Origin: an uncultured Parasphingopyxis sp. | GTDB taxonomy: Bacteria; Pseudomonadota; Alphaproteobacteria; Sphingomonadales; Sphingomonadaceae | Reading direction: 5' to 3' | Assembly: GCA_905479515.1 (NCBI GenBank) | Contig: CAJQMX010000328.1 | Location: 1 to 20,305, forward strand | Length of the DNA stretch: 20,305 nt | Shown: positions 1 through 6,452 of the stretch, one piece after another | Position numbering within the stretch: position 1 is the first letter of the stretch | Layout: each line of letters begins with the position of its first letter | Notes under the pieces: model-generated | The model's database searches: none | Told to the model about the DNA's origin: nothing | Seen by the model: only the letters and a program-made list of their open reading frames with translations | Made by a program: the position numbers and the translations under genes

Positions 1-215
1 TAGCCATCGATCCGCTCGATACATTGCGCGATATCGTCGACCCGGGAACGTGCCAGATTGCGTGCGCGATAGTCATAGCGGCAATCGGGATAGGCCTGAC
101 CGTCAACAACTGGCGTCGTCGGCAGTGCCATCGGTTCCGGCCCCTGCGCTGCGGCAACGGAGAGAAATGCGCAGGTGACGAGCATTGCGCCCCATACACG
201 CCCTGTCCGTGTCAT
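1..215 (-). CDS. Secreted protein of unknown function, N-terminal part only
   Basis: The open frame runs leftward from an ATG at 213-215 and stays open for 71 codons to the window edge, so the C-terminus is missing. A good ribosome binding site (GGGGATGAGG) lies directly upstream. The first 23 residues look like a Sec signal peptide: a short basic start (MTRTGR), a hydrophobic stretch and an AAA cleavage region before QGPEP. The visible mature part contains two cysteines (in PDCRYD and IAQCIER) and the segment RYDYRARNLARSRVDDIAQC, which looks like the start of a small periplasmic helical protein. I do not recognise the family. It lies 93 bases downstream of the aldolase-family gene on the same strand and could be read from the same transcript. 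Confidence 0.7.
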   Translation of the reverse strand, partial: MTRTGRVWGAMLVTCAFLSVAAAQGPEPMALPTTPVVDGQAYPDCRYDYRARNLARSRVDDIAQCIERIDG

Positions 216-257
216 CCTCATCCCCTAATGTATCGAGCCAATCCTATGTGAGGCTGG

Positions 258-283
258 CCACCGCAAGGCAAGCAAGGCGGTGG
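258..283. repeat. Perfect 7-bp inverted repeat between two leftward genes
   Basis: CCACCGC (258-264) and GCGGTGG (277-283) are exact reverse complements around a 12-base loop. The hairpin sits between the stop of the aldolase gene and the start of the secreted protein. No T run follows on either strand, so it is not a convincing intrinsic terminator. It may be an mRNA processing or stabilising stem. Confidence 0.35.
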
Positions 284-308
284 AACGGTGCGCGCATCCT
301 CCAAAAAC

Positions 309-1151
309 TCAATAATCAAAACCGGGGTTCGTGCGATTCAATTTCCGGATCAGTCCGGGCCAGACGAGATTGTCGCCCAGCCCCTTGGTGAAAACGGGCG
401 ATGCCTGCTGGGCAACGCGGTGCGCCATCTCTTCGCTATCTTCGTGGAGATGCTCGGCACCGCCAACCGATTGCGCCAAAATCTGCGTCTTGCAGCTATT
501 CTCGAGAAGATACATGCGAATGAATGCCAGCGCGCAATTCTGGCCGATGGTCAGCGTGCCATGATTGCGCAGCATCAGCAGGTTCTTTTCGCCAATATCT
601 GCGACCAGCCGCTCGCGTTCGTCCAGATCCAGCGCGATGCCCTCATAGTCATGATAGGCAAGATCGTCATACACCTGCATGGAGAATTGCGTGTAGCGAC
701 GCAGCCCCGCCTTCTGCACCGACACGGCGATACCATAGGGCGTGTGCACATGGATGACGCACCCGGCATCTTCGCGCGCGCTATGGATCGCGCTGTGGAT
801 CGTGAAACCGGCCGGGTTGATGAAATAGGGCGTCTCCTGCTTCATATTGCCCTCGAGATCGATCTTCACCAGCGAGGAGGCGGTCATCTCGTCAAACATC
901 ACGCCATAGGGATTGATCAGAAAGCGCTCCTCGCCATCCTCATCGGGCAAGCGGACGGAGATGTGTGTAAACACCAGATCGGTCCAGGCATGCATCGCGC
1001 ACAGCCGGTATGTCGCCGCCAGTTCGCAGCGCAGCCGCCATTCGGTGTCGGAAACCTTGCCCTCAAGCCGATCAACCTCGGCCGGGTCCGGGATACTGAA
1101 ACCCTGCTCCACCCCCAAAGCGGGTGATATTTCCTTCATTGCCGTCGCCAT
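309..1151 (-). CDS. Class II aldolase/adducin family protein
   Basis: A 280-residue cytoplasmic protein with the class II aldolase/adducin head fold over roughly residues 35-250. Metal-binding histidines are visible in IHVHTPYG (H134, H136) and RNHGTLTIG (H197), and HSAIHSAR (119-126) lies just before the first pair. In the family this fold binds a divalent metal and catalyses retro-aldol cleavage, epimerisation or decarboxylation of small sugar- or hydroxy-acid-like substrates. The substrate cannot be read from sequence. Adducin-like members of this length occur widely in proteobacteria, often without an assigned reaction. The ATG at 1149-1151 is preceded by GAGGAGAT, a strong ribosome binding site. 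The gene diverges from the YqcI/YcgG-DUF1989 pair across a 228-base gap, so shared regulation is possible but unproven. Confidence 0.88.
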   Translation of the reverse strand: MATAMKEISPALGVEQGFSIPDPAEVDRLEGKVSDTEWRLRCELAATYRLCAMHAWTDLVFTHISVRLPDEDGEERFLINPYGVMFDEMTASSLVKIDLEGNMKQETPYFINPAGFTIHSAIHSAREDAGCVIHVHTPYGIAVSVQKAGLRRYTQFSMQVYDDLAYHDYEGIALDLDERERLVADIGEKNLLMLRNHGTLTIGQNCALAFIRMYLLENSCKTQILAQSVGGAEHLHEDSEEMAHRVAQQASPVFTKGLGDNLVWPGLIRKLNRTNPGFDY

Positions 1152-1379
1152 CGCTTATCTCCTCGCCTGTCGGGTCATCCTACCGCCCAATACACGGCGT
1201 TGTCATCACTGGTCTTGGAAGCGGCTGACGGCTTCACCGCATAATCGTTTGGACAAATCTCGCTTATCGTATTTTTTTCGCTGTTCCGGGGGCACTTTTT
1301 TTTGATCGAGCCGTTTTCTTGTTGGGCCCCACACCCAATCCGGCATTTTTCGCCATTCACCGCAAAGGATTTTAATCTC
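1152..1379. other. Divergent intergenic region
   Basis: This 228-base stretch separates the leftward aldolase gene from the rightward YqcI/YcgG gene and must hold promoters for both. It contains two T tracts (around 1271-1277 and 1296-1303) but I could not pick a confident -35/-10 pair or an operator palindrome. A TTG at 1302 would extend the rightward gene by 26 codons; the extension reads poorly and lacks a ribosome binding site. Confidence 0.4.
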
Positions 1380-2063
1380 ATGCTTTTTCCGGAACCCGAC
1401 ACTTCGGTCGACCCTTCGGAAATTTTCGAACGGATTGCCGAACCCGACTTCCCCTGTGTTGGCGCGAAATCTGCCATGGCCCGCGGGACACTCAAGGTTA
1501 TATCCTGCCGTGCGCTTGACAGTAGCTGGGATGATTTTCGCATCCATTGGATATTGCTGGAATGGGCCAGGAAATATCGCGACAATCCCAATGGATTGCG
1601 TAGCCTCGCCATCTGTTTCGAAGGACCGACGGATATTTCGGAGGATGAATTCGAAAAACATATGTGGAAACGGATCCAGTCTTTCGCGGACAAGGATGCA
1701 TGGTTGGGGCAGCCCTATGATCACCGGGTCAGTTCCGATCCCAAAGACCCGCATTTCTCGCTCAGTTTCGGCGGCGAGGCTTTTTTTGTCGTCGGGCTGC
1801 ATCCCAATGCGTCGCGCCCGGCGCGCCGTTTTCCGCGCCCGACACTTGTCTTTAATTTGCACGACCAGTTTGAAAGATTGCGCGAGGAAGGCCGTTATGA
1901 CCGAATGCGCGAAGCTATCTTGAAACGGGATGCAGCCTTGGCCGGTTCGATCAATCCGATGCTGGCCCGGCACGGAGAAACGAGCGAGGCACGCCAATAT
2001 AGTGGCCGCGCGGTCGACTCAGACTGGAAATGCCCCTTTTCCGACGGACGGAGCGAGCCATGA
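1380..2063 (+). CDS. YqcI/YcgG family protein (GntA/DcsA-like heme N-hydroxylase family)
   Basis: A 227-residue protein matching YqcI/YcgG. Family-typical motifs in order are FPCVGAKSA (24-32), a W-rich stretch with HWILLEWARKY (56-66), GLHPNASRPARRFP (139-152), NPMLARHGE (192-200), EARQYSGR (203-210) and WKCPF (216-220). Two characterised relatives are heme-dependent N-hydroxylases of guanidino groups: DcsA of D-cycloserine synthesis (acts on L-arginine) and GntA of guanitoxin synthesis. By family this protein probably binds heme and hydroxylates a guanidino or amino nitrogen, but most members are untested. The ATG at 1380 follows AAAGGA with 10 bases of spacing and is preferred over the in-frame TTG at 1302. 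Its stop overlaps the next gene in ATGA, so the two are probably translationally coupled. Confidence 0.85.
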   Translation: MLFPEPDTSVDPSEIFERIAEPDFPCVGAKSAMARGTLKVISCRALDSSWDDFRIHWILLEWARKYRDNPNGLRSLAICFEGPTDISEDEFEKHMWKRIQSFADKDAWLGQPYDHRVSSDPKDPHFSLSFGGEAFFVVGLHPNASRPARRFPRPTLVFNLHDQFERLREEGRYDRMREAILKRDAALAGSINPMLARHGETSEARQYSGRAVDSDWKCPFSDGRSEP

Positions 2064-2647
2064 TAGAGCATGAAATAGACCCGCGCAGCGGAACTGCGTT
2101 CCGGCTTGCTAGAGAACAGATTTTACGCGTCATTGATCCCTTTGGAATGCAGGTCAGCGATATGCTGGCCTATGCCGCCGATGACACCAGAGAGGTAATC
2201 TCCGGGGGCCGAACCTTCGACTATGAAGAGACAATCCGGCTTACAACGGGCAACAGGCTCTGGTCGAACCGCTCCAACGCCATGCTCGACATAGTGGAGG
2301 ACAGTGTCGGTAGGCACGATTTCCTGTTGACCCCGTGCAGCGAAGCAACATTTCGCCATTTCTATCCCGACTTGCCGGTCCATCGCGGCTGTTTCGGCAA
2401 TCTCGCCGAAGCTCTGGGCGAATATGGTATCGAACCCGACGCCATTCCGGTCGCCTTTAACATCTTCATGAATGTGCCGGTGGACGGCGAGAGTGGGAAA
2501 CTGGAAGTGCGGCCTCCAACAAGCAAGGCCGGGGATTTCATACGCCTGCGCGCCGAAATGGACTTGGTCATCGGCCTCACCGCCTGCTCAGCTCCTGCAT
2601 CCAATGGCGGCAGCTTCAAACCCATCCGCTATGCAATCGAAAATTAG
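2060..2647 (+). CDS. DUF1989 / urea carboxylase-associated family protein
   Basis: A 195-residue protein with the DUF1989 fold. Three cysteines lie in family-typical positions: LTPCSEATFRHFY (C93), VHRGCFGNLAEAL (C111) and GLTACSAP (C176). They are plausible metal ligands. FNIFMNVPVD (133-142) and AGDFIRLRAEMD (157-168) are also typical. DUF1989 proteins accompany urea carboxylase and guanidine carboxylase genes, and a pair of them forms carboxyguanidine deiminase. No carboxylase or allophanate hydrolase gene is seen here; instead the partner is a YqcI/YcgG protein whose ATGA overlap with this start implies coupled translation. An inferred role is hydrolysis or deimination of a guanidino-type product made by that partner. 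GAGCGAG upstream of the ATG at 2060 serves as ribosome binding site. Confidence 0.85.
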   Translation: MIEHEIDPRSGTAFRLAREQILRVIDPFGMQVSDMLAYAADDTREVISGGRTFDYEETIRLTTGNRLWSNRSNAMLDIVEDSVGRHDFLLTPCSEATFRHFYPDLPVHRGCFGNLAEALGEYGIEPDAIPVAFNIFMNVPVDGESGKLEVRPPTSKAGDFIRLRAEMDLVIGLTACSAPASNGGSFKPIRYAIEN

Positions 2648-2709
2648 GCGGATGCCACAGCGATAGATTGTCGGCCGTCAGCTGGGAAAGTGTATTTGCT
2701 CAACCTGTG

Positions 2710-2741
2710 CCTGTTTCCAATAGGACCGGTGCCCCGGCGCC
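2710..2741 (+). repeat. Copy 1 of a 32-bp imperfect direct repeat flanking the methyltransferase gene
   Basis: This stretch begins CCTGTTTCCAATAGG and ends CCCCGGCGCC. It matches 25 of 32 positions, in the same orientation, with 3689-3720. It lies between the stop of the DUF1989 gene and the stop of the methyltransferase gene. The count was made by eye. Confidence 0.5.
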
Positions 2742-2755
2742 CCACGGCGGTGTCA

Positions 2756-3463
2756 TCACGGCTTGTCGGGAACAGCGGGATTTGCCGTGACAAACATCAT
2801 ACTGCCCTCCAGCCGGGTATCGACAGGTGTGCGCAATCCTGAATCGGCAGAATCAAGAAGATGGCTCAAATGGTGGCCGTCACGCGGGCGAGCAATTTCC
2901 CCGGCACGATGAAGCAAACCAAGATATCTCCGCCCGATCCATCTCTCGGCAACGAGACTGCTCATAAACAGCCGGGCATCTGATGCTGCAACCCTAGATA
3001 ACTCTCGCGTCACAGCTCGAACATCTTCAAAAATATGCAACATTCCAGGACAAAGAACAGCGCCGAAACTGTCATTTGTGAATGGCAACGCCAATAGATC
3101 CGCCTGCAAAAATATCAGGTGGTCAGGAATCTCGCCAGCGATGGCGATGATCCGCTCTCGCGCTGCCAAAAGCATGCCTTCGGATAAATCGCACAAAATA
3201 GTATTGCGACCGGATTTAACATGCATCTCGGCAGTCGAAACCAGCGAACCACATCCCCCATCAAGCAGGATTCCATCGCCGCTATGCGTCGCTTGCTCAG
3301 CAAAGGACGAGTAGGATTGGGGAGACGTGCCCCAGGCGATCCGATTGTACAGCGTGTTGCCAATCAGCTTGTCATAAAGTGCCGCGTGTTTGTCATAGAC
3401 TTGATTTGACCGCTCTCCTTTGATGACAGACCAAATACCTCCTCCAATAGAATGGGGAGCCAC
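2756..3463 (-). CDS. Class I SAM-dependent methyltransferase (UbiE/Methyltransf_11-like)
   Basis: Up to 235 residues with a class I Rossmann methyltransferase fold. Motif I is ILLDGGCGS (65-73), the acidic residue after strand 2 is in CDLSEGML (D92), and ADLLALPFTNDSFG (121-134) with CPGMLHIFEDV (138-148) are motifs II-III. The substrate is unknown. The start is uncertain. The only conventional start in frame is GTG at 3463, which lacks a good ribosome binding site, while a near-perfect GGAGGAGGT sits inside the frame at 3437-3445 with only ATT, GTC or ATC codons downstream in frame. Either translation starts at the GTG or at a non-canonical codon, or the start has been lost by mutation. The gene stands alone between imperfect direct repeats, with its own promoter not evident. 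Confidence 0.72.
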   Translation of the reverse strand: MAPHSIGGGIWSVIKGERSNQVYDKHAALYDKLIGNTLYNRIAWGTSPQSYSSFAEQATHSGDGILLDGGCGSLVSTAEMHVKSGRNTILCDLSEGMLLAARERIIAIAGEIPDHLIFLQADLLALPFTNDSFGAVLCPGMLHIFEDVRAVTRELSRVAASDARLFMSSLVAERWIGRRYLGLLHRAGEIARPRDGHHLSHLLDSADSGLRTPVDTRLEGSMMFVTANPAVPDKP

Positions 3464-3688
3464 ATTGGGTTGGAGAACACGCTCAAGAAAGTCTGGATAA
3501 GGGATAATGTCAAATATCTCTGTGCTGAGCGTCAGGCAATCCTATTCCTGTTGCCAGAGTCCTGCCAATCCGACGATCAAAAACCAGACCGTCGCTTATC
3601 CTGTTCCCTGTCCTACACACCCCGCCGCGTGCTATATCCGGCTAGTGACATCGCGATCGGCTCTTTGACTTCGTCAGCTCCACCCCTG

Positions 3689-3720
3689 CCTGTATCCAAT
3701 AGGTCGCATGGCCCGGCGCT
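3689..3720 (+). repeat. Copy 2 of the 32-bp imperfect direct repeat
   Basis: It begins CCTGTATCCAATAGG and ends GCCCGGCGCT. It matches 25 of 32 positions of 2710-2741, with the longest identical run TCCAATAGG. The two copies bracket the methyltransferase gene and most of the adjacent non-coding DNA. Confidence 0.5.
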
Positions 3721-3738
3721 GATGGATGCAGAAAGGAC

Positions 3739-3758
3739 GCAATAGGATGCCAATAGGA
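3739..3758 (+). repeat. Short tandem repeat of an AATAGGA unit
   Basis: GCAATAGGAT followed at once by GCCAATAGGA gives two near-identical units 11 bases apart. They share the CCAATAGG core seen in both copies of the 32-bp repeat. An AGGACGCA word flanks the tandem on both sides. Confidence 0.5.
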
Positions 3759-3841
3759 CGCAGTTTCACCCGGGTTACCCCCTGCCCTGTGTCAACGAGT
3801 GTCAACTTGGCCGGAGGTTTGCGGCGAACCGGCATATTTGC

Positions 3842-3870
3842 TTGCCAAGCTGGCGCGAAACCCCTACTTG
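3842..3870 (+). promoter_or_regulatory. Candidate promoter of the rpsF operon
   Basis: TTGCCA (3842-3847) is followed after 17 bases by TACTTG (3865-3870), a fair -35 and a poor -10. This would give a leader of about 100 bases before rpsF. The leader contains G/C-rich complementary segments (around 3920-3962) that could fold. S6-S18 complexes autoregulate this operon through a leader hairpin in several bacteria, but I could not establish the diagnostic structure here. Confidence 0.3.
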
Positions 3871-3979
3871 GCCCGCTTCCGGGGTAAAGCGTCCGCGCTT
3901 TGCCCCTGATTTTTGAAGAAAGCCGGAGGGGCGTCTGCATGGTGCGGCGTCAGCGATCGGCCAGAAAGGTAAAAGAAGC

Positions 3980-4342
3980 ATGGCTCTATATGAGCATGTC
4001 TTTCTCGCGCGTCAGGACCTGGCACAAGCCCAGGTTGATACGCTCGCCGAGGAAGCCACGAAAATCATCGAAGCCAATGACGGCAAGGTAACGCGCACGG
4101 AGACCTGGGGTCTCAAAACGCTCGCCTATCCGATCCAGAAAAATCGCAAGGCGCATTTCGTGATGCTTCATGTCGATGCACCGGGTACAGTCGTTGAAGA
4201 ACTTGAGCGCCAGACACGCATCAATGAAGACGTCATCCGCTATATGACGATCCGTGTTGACGAGCATGAAGAAGGCCCGTCCGCCATGATGCGCAAGAAT
4301 GAGCGCGACACCAAGCGTCGCAGCCGCGACGACGACCGCTAG
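3980..4342 (+). CDS. rpsF: 30S ribosomal protein S6
   Basis: A 120-residue protein with the S6 ferredoxin-like fold: [13 protein letters not shown] opens strand 1, [18 protein letters not shown] (43-60) is the classic central segment, and [18 protein letters not shown] (80-97) is the last helix and strand. The tail (about 98-120) is charged and rich in K, R and D, as in alphaproteobacterial S6. The protein binds 16S rRNA in the platform of the small subunit as a heterodimer with S18. It is the first gene of an S6-S18-L9 operon; the next gene starts 25 bases after its stop. An AGGTAAAAGAAG stretch precedes the ATG. Confidence 0.98.
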   Translation: MALYEHVFLARQDLAQAQVDTLAEEATKIIEANDGKVTRTETWGLKTLAYPIQKNRKAHFVMLHVDAPGTVVEELERQTRINEDVIRYMTIRVDEHEEGPSAMMRKNERDTKRRSRDDDR

Positions 4343-4367
4343 ATCGGCGAAGAAGGAGATATAAGAT

Positions 4368-4592
4368 ATGGCACGCCCATTTTTCCGCCGCCGCAAAAGC
4401 TGCCCCTTTTCGGGCAACGACGCGCCGGCCATCGATTATAAGGACGTCAAACTGCTTCAGGGTTTCCTCTCTGAACGTGGCAAGATCGTTCCTTCCCGCA
4501 TCACCGCCGTTTCGGCGAAAAAGCAGCGCGAGCTGGCCCGTGCGATCAAGCGCGCGCGCCATATCGGCTTGCTGCCGTACCTCGTGAAATAG
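4368..4592 (+). CDS. rpsR: 30S ribosomal protein S18
   Basis: A 74-residue basic protein. [16 protein letters not shown] is the typical N-terminus, [19 protein letters not shown] (22-40) and PSRITAV the core, and [19 protein letters not shown] (51-69) the C-terminal helix. Length and sequence are normal for the family. S18 pairs with S6 on the platform of the 30S subunit. AAGGAG precedes the ATG, and the L9 gene follows after 12 bases. C12 is a lone cysteine in the N-terminal segment; a complete zinc site is not visible. Confidence 0.98.
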   Translation: MARPFFRRRKSCPFSGNDAPAIDYKDVKLLQGFLSERGKIVPSRITAVSAKKQRELARAIKRARHIGLLPYLVK

Positions 4593-4604
4593 GGAGCAGG
4601 AACC

Positions 4605-5303
4605 ATGGATATCATTCTGCTCGAACGCGTTGGCAATCTCGGCACCATTGGTGACGTCGTGACCGTGAAAGACGGTTTCGCACGCAACTTCCTGTTGCCC
4701 AACAAAAAGGCCCTGCGCGCCAACAAGGCAAACAAGGCTCTTTTCGAAGCCAATCGCGAACAGCTTGAAAAAGAAAATGAAGAACGCCGCGAACTGGCCA
4801 AAACGGAAGGCGCGAAGATCGATGGTATGTCCATCGAGCTGATCCGTCAGGCGTCGAACACCGGCCAGCTTTACGGTTCGGTTTCGGTACGCGACATCAT
4901 CGTCGAGCTCGAAGCCAAAGGCGAAGCCGTCACCAAGAAGCAGGTCGTTCTTGAGCGGCCGATCAAGGCCATCGGCGTGCATGAAGTGCGTGTTGCGCTT
5001 CACGCTGAAGTCGATGCCATGATCAAGGTCAATGTTGCACGGTCTCCGGAAGAAGCCGAGCTACAGGCCCAGGGCGTCGATGTTCTGGAACAGATGTTCG
5101 AGAAAGACGAACAGGGCTTCACCGAGGAATTCGATCCTAACGCAGAGCCCGGTGAAATCGCCGCTGTTGGTGAAGAAGAAGATTTCGTCGAGCCGGTTCC
5201 GGCCCCCGAAGCTTCCGACGACACGGCAGCTGACGATACGGACGCTGAAGCAGCGGACGAAGACACCGCTGCTGATGAGGATGGCGAAGAGAAAACCGCC
5301 TAG
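4605..5303 (+). CDS. rplI: 50S ribosomal protein L9 with long acidic C-terminal tail
   Basis: A 232-residue protein. Residues 1-50 are the N-terminal rRNA-binding domain (MDIILLERVGNLGTIGD, FARNFLLPNKKALRA). Residues about 51-75 are the long connecting helix rich in E, K and R. Residues about 76-148 are the C-terminal domain (NTGQLYGSVSVRDI, VHEVRVALHAEVDA). E. coli L9 ends near residue 149, so about 80 residues are extra. From about residue 166 the extension is almost entirely D, E, A and T, with a short Pro/Val segment near 195-202. Long acidic L9 tails are, from memory, common in sphingomonads; their role is not known to me. This is the last gene of the operon and is followed by a strong terminator. 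Confidence 0.97.
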   Translation: MDIILLERVGNLGTIGDVVTVKDGFARNFLLPNKKALRANKANKALFEANREQLEKENEERRELAKTEGAKIDGMSIELIRQASNTGQLYGSVSVRDIIVELEAKGEAVTKKQVVLERPIKAIGVHEVRVALHAEVDAMIKVNVARSPEEAELQAQGVDVLEQMFEKDEQGFTEEFDPNAEPGEIAAVGEEEDFVEPVPAPEASDDTAADDTDAEAADEDTAADEDGEEKTA

Positions 5304-5325
5304 TTCCTTGCGCAATGCAAACAAG

Positions 5326-5378
5326 AGCGGGCGCGGCACCATGTCTTTCAAGACTGGCGCTGCGCCCGCTTCTTTTTT
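5326..5378 (+). terminator. Rho-independent terminator of the rpsF-rpsR-rplI operon
   Basis: AGCGGGCGC (5326-5334) pairs exactly with GCGCCCGCT (5362-5370) and is followed by TCTTTTTT (5371-5378). It lies 22 bases after the L9 stop. The intervening 27 bases make a large loop, which is longer than usual. Confidence 0.8.
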
Positions 5379-5393
5379 AGGGGTGGTCGCACG

Positions 5394-6452
5394 ATGACCT
5401 CCGCCCTCACCCCTCTCGCCCAGGCCTTTGCCCAGGGCCCCGTCTGGTTCCCGCAACAGATGGACGCCGCGACGGACCGCGTGCTGCTCGTGCGGATGGA
5501 CGAAGCGGGTTATCGCAGCGCAAGTTTTCTCGATCAGCGCATGCTCACCCAGCAAAGCCAGCCGCAATGGGCCGAATGGGCGGAGCTGGATGCAGCCGAT
5601 CAGGCCCGGCGGGCCGACGCAGACTTCATCTTCCATATCGGCCATGTCGGCTCGACCTTGGTGTCGCGCCTGCTTGGCGAACTGGACAGCGTGTTCGCAC
5701 TGCGCGAGCCGCAGATCCTGCGCAACTTCGCCGATTTCGCCGCACTTAACGGGCAATCTCACGCGCCATGGTCGCCGGAGCAATTCGACGCGCGCCTTGA
5801 AACGGCAATCGGCTGGCTATCCCGCACCTTTGCCGAGAGTGATCGCGCGCTCATCAAGGCGACAAGCTTTGTCAGTGAGATAGCGGCCCCGATGCTGGGC
5901 GCGAACCGCAAGGCGCTGTTCCTACATGTTTCGCCCGAACGCTATATCGAGACGATCCTTGCCGGGGAGAATTCGCGGCAGGAACTGGCCATGCTTGCCT
6001 CCCCTCGCCTGCAGCGCCTTCACAAAAGGCTCGGCGCGGAGGGATGGACGCTCTGGGAGCTATCCGAACCGGTTCGCGCCGCGATGAGCTGGCTGAGCGA
6101 GATGATGGCGCTGGATGCGGCTGCGCAGGGGGCACCGGCCGGCCATGTCCATTGGCTCGACTTTGATGATTTCCTGCAGGATCCCGCCGCGCAGCTCGGC
6201 ACTATCGCCGCATTTTTCGGCATCAAGACCGACGCGCATCGGCTGTCTGCCACCACCAGCGGCCCTCTGATGCGCCAATATTCCAAAGCGCCCGAACATG
6301 GCTACAGTCCCGACCTCAGGGAGAAGCTGCTTGCCGAGGCGCGAGTGACTCACCAAGATGGCATTGCCGAAGCCTTGACCTGGCTCAAGGACGCGGCAGC
6401 GCGGCACGGGACAGTGGCGCGGATGATGAAAGAGCATGGGAGCGCAGGATAA
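5394..6452 (+). CDS. Sulfotransferase-like P-loop protein
   Basis: A 352-residue protein with a sulfotransferase-type nucleotide-binding loop, FIFHIGHVGSTLVSRLL (78-94), of the form seen in bacterial stand-alone sulfotransferase-family proteins. ALFLHVSPERYIETILAG (174-191) fits the 3'-phosphate-binding strand and helix, and HVHWLDFDDFLQDPAAQL (251-268) resembles the late-fold segment that sets subfamily length. If active it would transfer sulfate from PAPS to an unknown acceptor; the family also contains members without shown activity. No signal peptide or membrane segment is visible. AGGGGTGG, starting right after the T tract of the preceding terminator, acts as ribosome binding site. The stop shares a base with the next start (TAATG), so translation of the oxygenase is probably coupled. 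Confidence 0.72.
   Translation: MTSALTPLAQAFAQGPVWFPQQMDAATDRVLLVRMDEAGYRSASFLDQRMLTQQSQPQWAEWAELDAADQARRADADFIFHIGHVGSTLVSRLLGELDSVFALREPQILRNFADFAALNGQSHAPWSPEQFDARLETAIGWLSRTFAESDRALIKATSFVSEIAAPMLGANRKALFLHVSPERYIETILAGENSRQELAMLASPRLQRLHKRLGAEGWTLWELSEPVRAAMSWLSEMMALDAAAQGAPAGHVHWLDFDDFLQDPAAQLGTIAAFFGIKTDAHRLSATTSGPLMRQYSKAPEHGYSPDLREKLLAEARVTHQDGIAEALTWLKDAAARHGTVARMMKEHGSAG

Larger units (their letters stand above)
3464..3979. other. 516-base intergenic region without a credible gene
   Basis: This stretch lies between the divergent methyltransferase and rpsF. Open frames here (for example 3452-3745 + and 3674-3940 -) have no family signal, ribosome binding site or protein-like composition. 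It contains copy 2 of the 32-bp repeat, a short tandem CCAATAGG-type repeat at 3739-3758, and the presumed promoter and about 100-base leader of the ribosomal protein operon at its right end. Confidence 0.6.

Noticed and set aside
288..1127. 279-codon open frame on the + strand
   Set aside because: It is antisense to the aldolase-family gene, which has clear family motifs and a strong ribosome binding site.
1206..1997. 263-codon open frame on the - strand
   Set aside because: It is antisense to the YqcI/YcgG gene and shows no family signal or ribosome binding site.
3452..3745. 97-codon open frame in the gap before rpsF
   Set aside because: It has no ribosome binding site, a non-protein-like composition and overlaps repeats.
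4233..5003. 256-codon open frame on the - strand
   Set aside because: It is antisense to rpsF, rpsR and rplI, and its phenylalanine-rich sequence is the reverse of lysine- and glutamate-rich codons.
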